64,000 bases of DNA from Massilia sp. CF038. GTDB taxonomy: Bacteria; Pseudomonadota; Gammaproteobacteria; Burkholderiales; Burkholderiaceae_D. The stretch spans positions 124,001-188,000 of the forward strand of contig NZ_FQWU01000004.1 in NCBI RefSeq assembly GCF_900129765.1. The letters are read 5' to 3'. Under the pieces are notes generated by a model. The model was not told where the DNA came from. It did no database searches and was given only the letters and a program-made list of their open reading frames with translations. Of this stretch, positions 45,959-54,914 are shown piece by piece. Each line of letters starts with the position of its first letter. Position 1 is the stretch's first letter. Made by a program: the position numbers and the translations under genes.

Positions 45959-46282
45959 CTAGTTTTTGCTTTGTAGTGTATGCAATGCCTGCCCGATGCG
46001 GGCCAGGTCGGCATCGCTGTGTTGGCCATTGGCCAGCAAGGCAGCGACCTGATGTTCAATTTCCTTGGCCTGCTGGCCCAGGCCATCGAGGCCAAAGGTG
46101 CCGGCCGCGCCCGCCAGTGAATGGAGCAGGCGGTGCAATTCGGTCAGGCCGGCCTGCGGATCGGCCGCACCGGCCTGGCAGGCCGCCAGTGCTTCGTTCA
46201 TTTTTTCGAAACGCACCGGCAAGCGCCCGCGGAACAGCTTGGCCATCAGGTCGACCTTGCCTTGCAAGTCGGGCGCGCTCAC
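45959..46282 (-). CDS. Hpt-domain phosphotransfer protein
   Basis: A 107-residue histidine phosphotransfer protein from a GTG start at 46282 that overlaps the preceding receiver stop (GTGA). HRLLHSLAGAAGTFGLDGL contains the phosphorylatable His54 in the usual HSLAGAAG form. The protein is mostly helical. The long frame upstream of the GTG belongs to the other reading frame of the receiver gene. It would shuttle phosphate between the receiver before it and the receiver after it. Confidence 0.85.
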   Translation of the reverse strand: MSAPDLQGKVDLMAKLFRGRLPVRFEKMNEALAACQAGAADPQAGLTELHRLLHSLAGAAGTFGLDGLGQQAKEIEHQVAALLANGQHSDADLARIGQALHTLQSKN

Positions 46283-46665
46283 AGCCCGGCCTCTTGCCAC
46301 AGCTGACGCACCTGCTGCGCCAGCTGCATCGGGTCGAAGGGCTTTGCAATGACGCCAATGGCGCCCAGGGTCTTGTAGTGCGCCACTTCGGCTGCCTGCA
46401 CCTTGGCCGTCATGAAGATCACGGGCGTGTTCGCCGTGCCGGGCAGCTGGCGCAGCGCAGCCAGGGTGGTCGGGCCATCCATGTCCGGCATCATCACGTC
46501 GAGCAAAATCAGGTCGGGCTGGCAAGCCTGGGCTGCATCCACCGCTTCGCGCCCCGAGCTGCAGGCGCGCAGCGCCAGCCCGCCCACCACTTCCAGTGCC
46601 ATCTGGGCCACCATCTGGATGTCCGGGTCGTCTTCCACGTACAGCACAAAATTGAGTTCACTCAT
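46279..46665 (-). CDS. Single-domain response regulator (CheY-like)
   Basis: A 128-residue receiver without output domain. Acidic residues Glu11-Asp12-Asp13, phosphoacceptor Asp56 in LILLDVMMPDMDG, Thr in IFMTAK and Lys in IAKPFDP are all present. It follows the kinase by 13 bases and overlaps the Hpt gene, so it is likely the middle relay from kinase to Hpt. Confidence 0.9.
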   Translation of the reverse strand: MSELNFVLYVEDDPDIQMVAQMALEVVGGLALRACSSGREAVDAAQACQPDLILLDVMMPDMDGPTTLAALRQLPGTANTPVIFMTAKVQAAEVAHYKTLGAIGVIAKPFDPMQLAQQVRQLWQEAGL

Positions 46666-46678
46666 GGTCGTTCCGGTG

Positions 46679-48712
46679 TCATGCGGCGTGCGGTGCGCTC
46701 GCCAGGGGCAAGTCGAAATAGAACTCGGTGCGGATGCCCGGTTCGCTGATGAAGTCGATAGTACCGCAATGCTTCTCGACGATCGCTTTCGTGATGTTCA
46801 GTCCCAGTCCGGTGCCGCCCTTGGCACGCTTGTCGGTGCCATCGGCTTGGGCGAACTTCTGGAAGATGCGGTCACGGAAGGCGTCCGGAATGCCGACGCC
46901 ATGGTCAATCACCGACAGGCGCACGCTGTGCTGACGGCGCCGCAGCCGCACTTCGACCACGTCGCCAGACGGGGCAAACTTGGAGGCGTTCGACAGCAGG
47001 TTGACAATCACCTGGGTCAGGCGGTCGGCATCAACCGCCACGTAGATATCGCCCCGGTCCGAGCGCACGTCGAAGCTGACCTGGTAGTTGTTGGCGTAGG
47101 CGGTGGTGGCAGCAACGGCTTGCTCGACCAGGGGCAGCAAGGGCTGCACCACGGCGTCAAAGCGCATGCTGCCGGACTCGATTTTTTCGACGTCGAGAAT
47201 GTCATTGATCAGGCGCACCAGGCGGTCGCAATTCTTGTTGGCGACGTCCAGCAGGGTGTGCGCCTTGGGCGGGATCTCGCCGGCAGCGCCGCCGGCCAGC
47301 AAACCAAGCGAGCCCCGGATCGAGGTCAAGGGCGTGCGCAATTCGTGCGACAGGGTCGAAATGAATTCGTTTTTCAGCTGCTCGATTTTCTTGCGCTCGC
47401 TGAGGTCCTGGGCAATGCCGACAAACCCTGCCAGCTCGTGCCGCTCATCCCAGACCGCGCTGACCGACAGCATCACCGGCAAGCGCGTGCCATCCTTGCG
47501 GATGTAGGTCCATTCGCTGTCATCCCGCTTTCCTTCCAGCGCTTTTGCAATGAACATTTCGGCGCCAGCGCGAATCGGGCGATTCAATTCCTGCGACAGC
47601 TGCGCGACACGCGCGGCCAGCTCGGCCGGATCGTGCAGCACGCGCAGCTTGTCCTGGGTCCGCATTTCCGCTTCGGTGTAGCCCAGCATGCGCTGCGCGC
47701 CCGCATTGAACATGGTCACCTGTCCCAGCGAATTGACGGCAATGATGGCGTAGTCGGTACTGTCCAAAATGGCTTGCTGCAGCCCGAGCGTTTCGGCCAG
47801 ATGGCGGTTCAGGCGCTTGATGTCATCGCTCGAGCGGCGCCGCTCCGAAATGTCGCGCACCAGGGCAGTGAAGGCGCGCCGCTGCCCGATCCGCATTTCG
47901 CTGACCACCAGATTGGCGGGGAAGCGGCTGCCGTCGCGGCGCTGGGCAAATACCTGGCGGTTGGCCGGACCGGTGCCGGTCAGGCCATCGCGCGCCATGG
48001 CGGTCACCATCTGGGTGATGGTATCGCGGTAGTGGCGCGCCGCCAGCGCGGCCACCGGCCGGGCCACCACTTCGTCGGCGCGGTAGCCGAACATGCGCTG
48101 GGCGGCGGGGTTGAAGGTTTCGACCATGCCGCCATCGTCGATGGTGACAATGGCGTCGCCCGCGTGTTCAACAATCGCTTGCAGGCGCGCTTCCTTTTCG
48201 CGCGTGATGGCGGTGGCCTGCTCCAGCGAATACAGATTGAGCTCGGTTTCGGCCCAGCGCGCCAGATCCTTGAGTGCGGCCACGTCGGCCACCGAAAACG
48301 CGCGCGGCGAGGTGTCGATCAGGCACAGGGTGCCCACCCGCCAGCCGCCTGCTTCGTGAATCGGAATACCGGCGTAGAAGCGCAGATGGGGCGGACCGGT
48401 GACCAGCGGGTTGTCGGCAAAACGCGGATCGGCCAGCGCATCGTGGATGATGAAAGGCCGCTCTTCCAGGATCGCGTGGCCGCAAAACGAGATGTTGCGC
48501 GGGGTTTCCTGGGTCCCCAGCCCGGCGCGCGACTTGAACCACTGGCGCTCGCCGTCAACCAGCGATACCAGCGCGATCGGCACATGGAACAGGCGCTGCG
48601 CAATGCGGGTGATGCGGTCGAAGCGGTCGTCGGCCGGGGTGTCAAGCACGTGCAGCCGGCACAGGGCCGCGATGCGGTCGATCTCGTCGGCAGGTTCGGG
48701 TGGGGCTAGCAA
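46679..48712 (-). CDS. GAF-PAS-PAS sensor histidine kinase
   Basis: A 677-residue kinase with no membrane span. Order: GAF domain (residues about 20-165; LCRLHVLDTPADDRFDRITRIA, NISFCGHAI), two PAS domains (about 180-300 and 310-430; AIVEHAGDAIVTIDDGGMVE and AILDSTDYAIIAVNSLGQVT), HisKA (ISTLSHELRTPLTSI, His456) and HATPase_c (VNLLSNASKFAPSG, VIDHGVGIP, KGGTGLGLNITKAIVEKHCG). It is cytoplasmic, so it senses an internal signal, perhaps redox or a ligand in GAF/PAS. It heads the four-gene relay. It has no fused receiver; the separate receiver and Hpt genes serve that role. Confidence 0.92.
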   Translation of the reverse strand: MLAPPEPADEIDRIAALCRLHVLDTPADDRFDRITRIAQRLFHVPIALVSLVDGERQWFKSRAGLGTQETPRNISFCGHAILEERPFIIHDALADPRFADNPLVTGPPHLRFYAGIPIHEAGGWRVGTLCLIDTSPRAFSVADVAALKDLARWAETELNLYSLEQATAITREKEARLQAIVEHAGDAIVTIDDGGMVETFNPAAQRMFGYRADEVVARPVAALAARHYRDTITQMVTAMARDGLTGTGPANRQVFAQRRDGSRFPANLVVSEMRIGQRRAFTALVRDISERRRSSDDIKRLNRHLAETLGLQQAILDSTDYAIIAVNSLGQVTMFNAGAQRMLGYTEAEMRTQDKLRVLHDPAELAARVAQLSQELNRPIRAGAEMFIAKALEGKRDDSEWTYIRKDGTRLPVMLSVSAVWDERHELAGFVGIAQDLSERKKIEQLKNEFISTLSHELRTPLTSIRGSLGLLAGGAAGEIPPKAHTLLDVANKNCDRLVRLINDILDVEKIESGSMRFDAVVQPLLPLVEQAVAATTAYANNYQVSFDVRSDRGDIYVAVDADRLTQVIVNLLSNASKFAPSGDVVEVRLRRRQHSVRLSVIDHGVGIPDAFRDRIFQKFAQADGTDKRAKGGTGLGLNITKAIVEKHCGTIDFISEPGIRTEFYFDLPLASAPHAA

Positions 48713-48798
48713 GGTGGTGTTCCCGGAGTCGGCATTTCAGACGATAACTATATCGTGAAATTGCTCCTTGCTTGGTTCACAGTGCTGAAATGCAACAA

Positions 48799-48914
48799 CA
48801 TCGTCCTCGCGAAGGCGGGGACCCATAGCACGCTAACGCTTAGAAGGCCTTCTTTCTCTGCGTTGAGGTGGCTATGGGGCCGGCGCATGCGCCGGCACCT
48901 CCGCGAGGACGATG
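48799..48914. repeat. Intergenic palindromic repeat, family 2, long copy
   Basis: The arms catcgtcctcgcgaaggcgg at the left and cacctccgcgaggacgatg at the right enclose an added inner palindrome, ggccggcgcatgcgccggc. It fills the gap between tolC and the GAF-PAS kinase gene. Confidence 0.8.
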
Positions 48915-48931
48915 TCGTGACTGCCGTACTG

Positions 48932-50278
48932 TTACTTGGCCAGCAGATTGTTGACCGGTTCCAGATCCGCTTCGCGCAGCGAACCGGCGGCCGATTTAAG
49001 GCGCAGGCCATTCATGATGGTGTCGTAGCGGGCACGCGACAGGTCGCGCCGCGTCACGTACAGCTGGCGCTGCGCGTTGAGCACGTCGATGTTAATACGC
49101 ACGCCAACCTGGTAACCCAGCTTGTTCGATTCCAGTGCCGAGGTGCTCGATACTTCCGCCGCCTGCAGCGCCTTGACCTGCGCCAGCCCGCTGTTCACAC
49201 CCAGGTAGGCCAGACGGGCGCCGTTGGCCGCGTTGCGGCGCGTCGCTTCCAGGTCGTTGCGGGCCTTGTCTTCCAGGGCGATCGATTCGCGCACACGGCT
49301 GGTCACGCCAAAGCCGCTGAACAGGGGCACGCTGTACTGGATGCCGATGGCCTTGTTGGTGCTGGTGCCCGATATGCCGTTCATCTGGCCGCTGACCTTG
49401 TCGCGTTTGGCGTTGGCCACCAGATCGAGCGTGGGATAGTGGCCAGCGCGGTTCTTCTCGATGTCACGCTTGGACGATTCGTAAGCCAGCTCGGAGCTGA
49501 CCACGCCATAATTCTGGCGCTCCGCCGACGACACCCATGGCTCGATCTGGGCCGGTTCAGGCGCAGCCAGCTGCACGCCTGGCTTGAGCGGGGCCAAGGT
49601 TCCTGGCACGGTGCCGATAATTGCCTGCAGCGCGCTGCGCTTGTTTTCCAGGTCATTGATGGCGGCAAATTCCTGCGCCACCACCAGATCGTAGGCCGCT
49701 TGCGCTTCGTGGGTGTCGGTGATGGTTTGGGTACCGACTTCGAAATTGCGCTTGGCCGAAGCGAGCTGCTCGGTGGTGGCGGTTTTTTGTGCCTGCGACA
49801 GTTCCAGCGTGTCCTGCGCGGCCAGCACGTCGAAGTAGGCTTGCGAGACACGGGTAATCAAATCCTGCTGGGCCTGGGCGAACTGGGCCTCTGCAATGGC
49901 TTCGAGCAGCTTGCTCTGCTGATAGGTCTGCCAGTTGGCCCAACGGAACAGCGGCTGCAGCAGCGTCAGCGTATGGTTGGTGGAGCGGGTGTCGACATTA
50001 CTGCCCAGCACAGTCACACCATTGACGATCTGGCCTTCATTCCATGGCGAGCCGTCCGACTCGTTCTTCGTGACGCCACCACTCAGACTGACCGTGGGCA
50101 GCAGATTGGCGCGCCCCTGGGGTACGCGCTCCTTACCTGCAGCCAGCGATGCGCGTGCGCTTGCATACGTGGCATCGTTGGCCAATGCCTGCTGGTAGAC
50201 CTGAATCAGGTCAGCGGCCTGTGCATTCATCGAGCAAAATGCGCTGGCCATCAGCACGGCGAGTAAGGATTTCTGCAT
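48932..50278 (-). CDS. tolC: TolC-family outer-membrane efflux protein
   Basis: A 448-residue outer-membrane channel that serves drug and type I export systems, and perhaps siderophore export. Signal peptide MQKSLLAVLMASAFCSMNAQA; then ADLIQVYQQALANDATYASARASL, the two repeated alpha-hairpin halves with heptad patterns (ISQAYFDVL-like RVSQAYFDVLAAQDTLELSQAQ), and VGVRINIDVLNAQRQLYVTRRDL at the end. ATG 50278 was chosen because GGAG lies six bases upstream; a further ATG at 50290 is in frame. Rhodanese and pcm precede it on the same strand, a usual order in this lineage. Confidence 0.93.
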   Translation of the reverse strand: MQKSLLAVLMASAFCSMNAQAADLIQVYQQALANDATYASARASLAAGKERVPQGRANLLPTVSLSGGVTKNESDGSPWNEGQIVNGVTVLGSNVDTRSTNHTLTLLQPLFRWANWQTYQQSKLLEAIAEAQFAQAQQDLITRVSQAYFDVLAAQDTLELSQAQKTATTEQLASAKRNFEVGTQTITDTHEAQAAYDLVVAQEFAAINDLENKRSALQAIIGTVPGTLAPLKPGVQLAAPEPAQIEPWVSSAERQNYGVVSSELAYESSKRDIEKNRAGHYPTLDLVANAKRDKVSGQMNGISGTSTNKAIGIQYSVPLFSGFGVTSRVRESIALEDKARNDLEATRRNAANGARLAYLGVNSGLAQVKALQAAEVSSTSALESNKLGYQVGVRINIDVLNAQRQLYVTRRDLSRARYDTIMNGLRLKSAAGSLREADLEPVNNLLAK

Positions 50279-50341
50279 TGCATTCTCCATGGGAGTCATC
50301 ATCGTAAAGTGTAAAACAGCGCACGCCCTGCCAGCTGGCAC

Positions 50342-50665
50342 TTAATACTTGGGCATGTCGCTGTCGACCTGCACAGCCCAGGCGTGGATACCGCCTGTCA
50401 AATTAAACGTCTTGCCAAAACCGTTGCGTTCCAAAAAAGCCGCCACTTGCATGCTGCGCGCGCCGTGGTGGCAGATGCAGACGATCTCGGCATCCTCGTC
50501 CAGTTCCTCGATGCGCGCCGGGATCGTGTTCATCACGATCTGGGTCGAGCCTGGGATCTTGCACGTTTCAAATTCCCAATTTTCACGCACGTCCAGCAGC
50601 ATCGGCTGCTTGCGTGCGGGGTCGGCCAGCCAGGCGGCCAACTCCGGAGCGGTCAGGTGCTGCAT
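50342..50665 (-). CDS. Rhodanese-like domain protein
   Basis: A 107-residue single rhodanese domain, which carries sulfane sulfur on a cysteine. LLDVRENWEF is the first family motif; the active-site loop is VCICHHGARSMQ with Cys65; NLTGGIHAWA closes the domain. It lies between pcm (3 bases) and tolC (63 bases) and is likely co-transcribed with pcm. The physiological acceptor is unknown. Confidence 0.93.
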   Translation of the reverse strand: MQHLTAPELAAWLADPARKQPMLLDVRENWEFETCKIPGSTQIVMNTIPARIEELDEDAEIVCICHHGARSMQVAAFLERNGFGKTFNLTGGIHAWAVQVDSDMPKY

Positions 50666-50668
50666 CGC

Positions 50669-51322
50669 TTAAAACGTAAAACGCGATGCGGTCACGGCGT
50701 TGGCCAGCGGCTTGACGTTGGTCTCGAATACCTTGACCGTGTCGTACGCCGTTTCCGATACGCGGGTGATCAGCTCGGCCGACATGACCGGCGCTTGCCC
50801 CACAATGGCGGCAATCCGGCCGCCCACCTTGACCTGCTTGAGGAAGGCCTCCGGCACGCTTTCCAGGCCACCGGAAATGACGATCACGTCATACGGCGCA
50901 CCTTTGCTCCAGCCCTGGGCGCCATCGCCCAGTTCCACCGTCACGTTGGTGAAACCGGCACGCGCCAGATTGGCCTCGGCCAGCGCCTTCAGTTCCGGCT
51001 TGATTTCCACCGTGGTGACGTGGCGCGCCTTGTGCGCCAGCAGCGCCGCCATGTAACCTGAACCGGCACCAATTTCCAATACATGTTCGTGCTTCTTGAC
51101 CAGTACTTCCTGCATCAGGCGCGCTTCGAGCTTGGGCGTAAACATCGCCTCACCACCCGGCAGCGGGATTTCGCTATCGACGAAGGCCAGTGCCTTGTGC
51201 TCGGCCGGAACGAAGTCCTCGCGCTTGACTACCAGCAGCAGGTCCAGCACGTCCTGGTCAAGCACGTTCCAGGGGCGGATCTGCTGTTCAATCATGTTAA
51301 AGCGGGCTTGTTCGATATTCAT
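50669..51322 (-). CDS. pcm: Protein-L-isoaspartate O-methyltransferase
   Basis: A 217-residue SAM-dependent enzyme that repairs isoaspartyl residues in damaged proteins. VLEIGAGSGYMAALLAH is the SAM motif I, REDFVPAEHKALAFVDSEIPL the substrate region, and VTVELGDGAQGW motif II; GGRIAAIVG closes the core. Some PCMT-like proteins next to tolC have lost activity, so assignment to active Pcm is by homology only. It is the first gene of the pcm-rhodanese-tolC row. Confidence 0.88.
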   Translation of the reverse strand: MNIEQARFNMIEQQIRPWNVLDQDVLDLLLVVKREDFVPAEHKALAFVDSEIPLPGGEAMFTPKLEARLMQEVLVKKHEHVLEIGAGSGYMAALLAHKARHVTTVEIKPELKALAEANLARAGFTNVTVELGDGAQGWSKGAPYDVIVISGGLESVPEAFLKQVKVGGRIAAIVGQAPVMSAELITRVSETAYDTVKVFETNVKPLANAVTASRFTF

Positions 51323-51486
51323 CGTATGGTCTCGGTGAGAAAATGATAATCCGATATTTTATCGTTGAACGGCCCCAGTACGCACATCTTAACGATCCGG
51401 GGCCCGATAACGCGGGAAATTGCGACAGTCTGCAGTTTTGAGGGAATGAACCCCTGAAATTGCCGATCTGACGTTTTAGAGCAGCA

Positions 51487-52137
51487 TCAGGCCGGCTTGG
51501 CCGGTGGGGGCAGCAAGCCGTTCAGCGCCATGTCGAGGAAGGCTTCCAGGAACACCATCGGATCGCTCTGCTCATCAGAGCAGGGCCCCACCGAATGCTT
51601 CCAGGTGATCAGCATGAGCATGGGGGCAATCAGGACCTGGGTCATGACGCGCACGTCGATCGGGCGAAATTCGCCGCGCGCCACGCCCCGCTCGAACATC
51701 CCGGCCATCATATTGGTGCTGCGGGAGATGACTTCTTCCTGGTAAAACAGGGCCAGATCGGGGAAATTGCCCGCTTCGGCCATCACCAGCTTGATGATGC
51801 CGGAAGCCTTGGTGGCGCCAAGGCGCTCCCACCAGCCCATGACCACGCAGCGCAGCAGTTCGGCCGAATGGCCTTCGAAGGTGGAAATGATGTCTTCGGC
51901 TTCCCCCAGGGCGGGCACGATGTTTTCGCGCACCACGGCCTTGAACAGCTCTTCCTTGTTGGTGAAGTACAGATACAGGGTGCCTTTCGACACCCCAGCG
52001 CGCTTGGCCACGTCTTCCAGCCGGGTCGAGGCGTAGCCGCGCTCGACAAACAGGTCAAGGGCGGCGGCAAGCAGTTCCTGGGGACGCGCATCCTTGCGGC
52101 GCTCCCAGCGCGGTTTCATCTCAAACGGGCATTGCAT
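51487..52137 (-). CDS. TetR-family transcriptional regulator
   Basis: A 216-residue repressor-like protein. The N-terminal helix-turn-helix reads RPQELLAAALDLFVERGYASTRLEDVAKRAGVSKGTLYLYFTNKEELFKAV, the full TetR_N pattern; the C-terminal helical domain binds an unknown ligand. Start at ATG 52137 has GGAAG upstream; ATG 52119 is also possible. It precedes the pcm-tolC row on the same strand at 164 bases, which suggests efflux control as a role. Confidence 0.92.
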   Translation of the reverse strand: MQCPFEMKPRWERRKDARPQELLAAALDLFVERGYASTRLEDVAKRAGVSKGTLYLYFTNKEELFKAVVRENIVPALGEAEDIISTFEGHSAELLRCVVMGWWERLGATKASGIIKLVMAEAGNFPDLALFYQEEVISRSTNMMAGMFERGVARGEFRPIDVRVMTQVLIAPMLMLITWKHSVGPCSDEQSDPMVFLEAFLDMALNGLLPPPAKPA

Positions 52138-52156
52138 GCGTGGCTTCCGATAACTT

Positions 52157-52199
52157 ACTTGCGAGTCATTAATATAGACTGAGGGGCAAAGTACGTCAA
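52157..52199 (-). promoter_or_regulatory. Sigma-70 promoter of the tetR gene with overlapping dyads
   Basis: Read leftward, TTGACG (52199-52194) and TATATT (52176-52171) are 17 bases apart. Dyads lie over the -10 and just beyond: agtc-N9-gact at 52164-52180 and acttgcgagt at 52157-52166. This fits self-repression, common in the family. Confidence 0.65.
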
Positions 52200-52296
52200 G
52201 GCAAGACCGGGGCGGCGCGTGCACGCGCGCGTCCTTATATTTCAATTCAGATAATATGGTCGTGTTTACAACTACCGGGCACGCCCCAACCTTGCC

Positions 52297-52998
52297 ATGC
52301 CGATCTTCTTCCCCCGCTGCGCACTTGCCCTGGCGCTCAGCTGCGCAGCCATCTCCCAAGCCCAGGCCACCATGGTCACCCTCAGCTCTGGTGGCACCAT
52401 TTACGGTGGTATCGACGACCGCAACCTGTTTAAAGCCGGGCGCGACCTCACTGGCAAGGCGTACACCCAAACACTCACCATCGACACCGACCTGCTGGAC
52501 GTGCGCGAGCGCAGCACTGGCGTGAACGCCCGCTTGACCATCTACGGACCGGTCAAGGTACACGGCACCATGACGGTCGAAGGCCAGACCTATGCCTGGG
52601 ACATTGGCTTTGGCATTGGCGAAGTCAATATGTGGAACTCGGCAGGCGGGCCGCGCTTTCCGCTCAGCTTTATGGGCGTGCACGGCTACGGTCAGAATCT
52701 GCAGGACGACCTGATGGTCAATGCCAATGCCGACTACGCCGATGACAACCCGGCCTTCCTGTCCAGTGTCGACTTTGCGCAGCAGCAGAATTTGAGCGGC
52801 CTGAGCGGCTACATGGCGCACACCGGATTCTGGGTGCGCGGCTACGATGGCGTCGAAACGGGGATTGACGCGTTTCCGGAATGGCTACGCTGGGAAGGCG
52901 TGAACGCGGTGCCGGAACCGGGCACGCTGGCGTTGGCCTTGCTCGGCCTGGGAGTGGGCCTGGGCATGGCACGCCAGCGCCAGCGACATACGCGCTAA
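52297..52998 (+). CDS. PEP-CTERM sorting-domain protein
   Basis: A 233-residue secreted protein with signal peptide (ALALALSCAAISQAQA) and a C-terminal PEP-CTERM tail: VPEPGTLALALLGLGVGLGM followed by the basic ARQRQRHTR. Such tails are cut by an exosortase (EpsH/XrtA type) elsewhere in the genome. The middle is beta-rich with Gly/Asp/Asn, without known domain, so I do not assign a function. Its stop overlaps the stop of the convergent subtilisin gene. Confidence 0.9.
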   Translation: MPIFFPRCALALALSCAAISQAQATMVTLSSGGTIYGGIDDRNLFKAGRDLTGKAYTQTLTIDTDLLDVRERSTGVNARLTIYGPVKVHGTMTVEGQTYAWDIGFGIGEVNMWNSAGGPRFPLSFMGVHGYGQNLQDDLMVNANADYADDNPAFLSSVDFAQQQNLSGLSGYMAHTGFWVRGYDGVETGIDAFPEWLRWEGVNAVPEPGTLALALLGLGVGLGMARQRQRHTR

Positions 52999-54713
52999 CC
53001 GCGCGCGTAGCAGCCCAGTTCGGCGCTGCTGTAGCTGCGGCTGCCGCCATCGTCCGTGCGCACCGTGACCGAGAACTGGGTACCCCACGGGGTGGTCGAG
53101 CCGCTGAAGGGCCACAGCATCTGGCCATTCAGATCGGTTTTGCCGACATAGCTGCCAAGCAGCGCGCCTTGGGCGTTATACGCCGTCAGCGCCACACCCG
53201 TCTGGCGCAGCGGGTTGCGCATGCCCGCGTCGCTGTACGCCGTGGTGCGCAGCCAGAAGGTGGTCTTGCGCGTCAGGTTGGTGCCGCACTGGGTCTGGAA
53301 GCTGGTGTTCTTTCCCCACGCCCAGTGCGACAGGTCCAGCCGCCGTGCCCCTGCGACTTTGCCTTCCAACAAAGGTTCCACGGCCGCGCTCGACAGCAGT
53401 GCGGCACGCGTTTCCTGGACCCCGGCAGCCGGGTGCAGGGTGCGGTACAAGGCCAGTGCGCCGGCCACATGCGGCGACGCCATCGAGGTGCCGTTTTTCC
53501 AGCTGTAGGCGCTGTCGGACGCAATCACCGTGGAATAGATGCCGGTACCGGGGGCGGCAATGTCGACTGAGCTGACGCCGAAGTTGGAGGTGGATGACAA
53601 AGTGCCATCCTGCTTCAGGTTGCCCACTGAAATGATGTTTTCCACATCCAGGTTGGCCGGCCACATGAACTTGCCGTCCGTGTTGGCGCCATTGTTGCCG
53701 GCAGCAGCCGCCACCATGATGTTGGCGTCGCGCGCGGCCTGGAAATATTCAATGCCATTGTTGTTGACCGTATCGGACAAACCACCGAGCGACAGGTTGA
53801 CCGCCACCACATTGACGCCGCGCCGGGTTTTCAGGTCCACCAGATAGCTGAGCGCTTCCAGCACGGCACTGCTGGGGCAGCTGCCGCCGCTGCTGCACAC
53901 CTTGATCGGAATGATTCGGGCGCCGCCGTCCCCACAAATGCCCACCACGCCCAGGCCATTGTTGTGGCGCGCAGCGATGGTGCCGGCCACATGGGTGCCG
54001 TGCGAATGGTCGTCTTCCACGTTATTGGTGTGGGCGTAAAAATTCCAGCCCTTGGCATCATCGATAAAGCCGTTGCCGTCATTGTCGATACCGTCGCCGC
54101 CCACTTCGCCCGGGTTGGCAAAGATGTTGGCCTTCAGATCCTCATGCGTGGTGCGCACGCCAGTGTCGAGCACGGCCACGTACACAGGCTGCGTGCTCAT
54201 GCAAGAGTAGCCTTGCTGCCACAGGGCGGCCACGCCGGTGCCGTAAGGGTGGGCCGGGGTGGTGCTGGCGCCCTGCATGGCCCACAGGCTGCTGAAGGCC
54301 GGGTCGTTCGCCGGCGGGCCGTCCTGCAGGCTGAGCATCCAGTCCGGCTGCACATCTTCAATTACCGGATTGCGGCGCAGCTGGGCAATCGCGCTGGGCA
54401 CGCTCCACAGCCGGTTCAGATGCACCAGCTGGTAGCGGTCGGTGCCGCGCCGCGTGCCACGCTCGCGCGCTATGTTCATGCGGCGGTGGCCTTGCGGCGT
54501 AATGGCGCGCATGGCTTGTTCCTTGTCGGCCTCGGTCGCGTCAGGGCGAAACTTGACGATCAGGCGGCTGCGGTCAAAGCGCTCGCTGCCTTCCATGCTG
54601 CGCAGTTCGTCGATGGAAAGGATGCGCGCGGGCGGCGCGGCCGCTGCCAGGCTGGTGCTTAGCGCCAGCAAGGTGGCAGAAACGGCGAGGTGAAAACGGG
54701 ATAGGCGATGCAT
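52995..54713 (-). CDS. Secreted subtilisin-like serine protease (S8)
   Basis: A 572-residue secreted protease. Signal peptide (VSATLLALSTSLAAAAPPA), an inhibitor-like propeptide (LIVKFRPDATEADKEQAM, about residues 50-125), then the S8 catalytic domain with Asp183 (VAVLDTGVRTTHEDL), His238 (HGTHVAGTIAARHNN) and Ser410 (NGTSMASPHVAGALAL). DGIDNDGNGFIDD is the calcium-binding-like insert typical of S8A. The tail (about residues 470-572) is a beta-rich domain. AGGAG lies before the ATG. It likely digests proteins outside the cell. Confidence 0.93.
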   Translation of the reverse strand: MHRLSRFHLAVSATLLALSTSLAAAAPPARILSIDELRSMEGSERFDRSRLIVKFRPDATEADKEQAMRAITPQGHRRMNIARERGTRRGTDRYQLVHLNRLWSVPSAIAQLRRNPVIEDVQPDWMLSLQDGPPANDPAFSSLWAMQGASTTPAHPYGTGVAALWQQGYSCMSTQPVYVAVLDTGVRTTHEDLKANIFANPGEVGGDGIDNDGNGFIDDAKGWNFYAHTNNVEDDHSHGTHVAGTIAARHNNGLGVVGICGDGGARIIPIKVCSSGGSCPSSAVLEALSYLVDLKTRRGVNVVAVNLSLGGLSDTVNNNGIEYFQAARDANIMVAAAAGNNGANTDGKFMWPANLDVENIISVGNLKQDGTLSSTSNFGVSSVDIAAPGTGIYSTVIASDSAYSWKNGTSMASPHVAGALALYRTLHPAAGVQETRAALLSSAAVEPLLEGKVAGARRLDLSHWAWGKNTSFQTQCGTNLTRKTTFWLRTTAYSDAGMRNPLRQTGVALTAYNAQGALLGSYVGKTDLNGQMLWPFSGSTTPWGTQFSVTVRTDDGGSRSYSSAELGCYARG

Positions 54714-54818
54714 ACAGGTCTCCTGCGCACATAGGCGCGTTGGTCAAAAAAAGCGCGGCACGTTCATGCTTGCGTGGCGTCGTAGGGGCCGGAGTATGCG
54801 AGGCAAATGTGTAAACAT

Positions 54819-54838
54819 TGTGGAATTTTCCTTCCACA
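54819..54838. promoter_or_regulatory. Perfect 7-bp dyad between subtilisin and 7TMR-DISM kinase genes
   Basis: TGTGGAA and TTCCACA are separated by TTTTCC. It lies in the 201-bp divergent gap, 77 bases before the kinase ATG and 106 before the protease ATG. It could be an operator, possibly for the OmpR-type regulator encoded downstream, but no other copy was seen. Confidence 0.4.
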
Positions 54839-54914
54839 GTTATTGATGCCAAAATGCCACAGCTGGTCTTGCGGATTCCTTTAAAAGACGGGAAGATGCC
54901 GCAGATTTGCCCCT

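Noticed and set aside
46283-46525. Longer start for the Hpt protein
   Set aside because: It runs within the receiver gene in another frame; GTG 46282 overlaps the receiver stop and gives a typical Hpt length.
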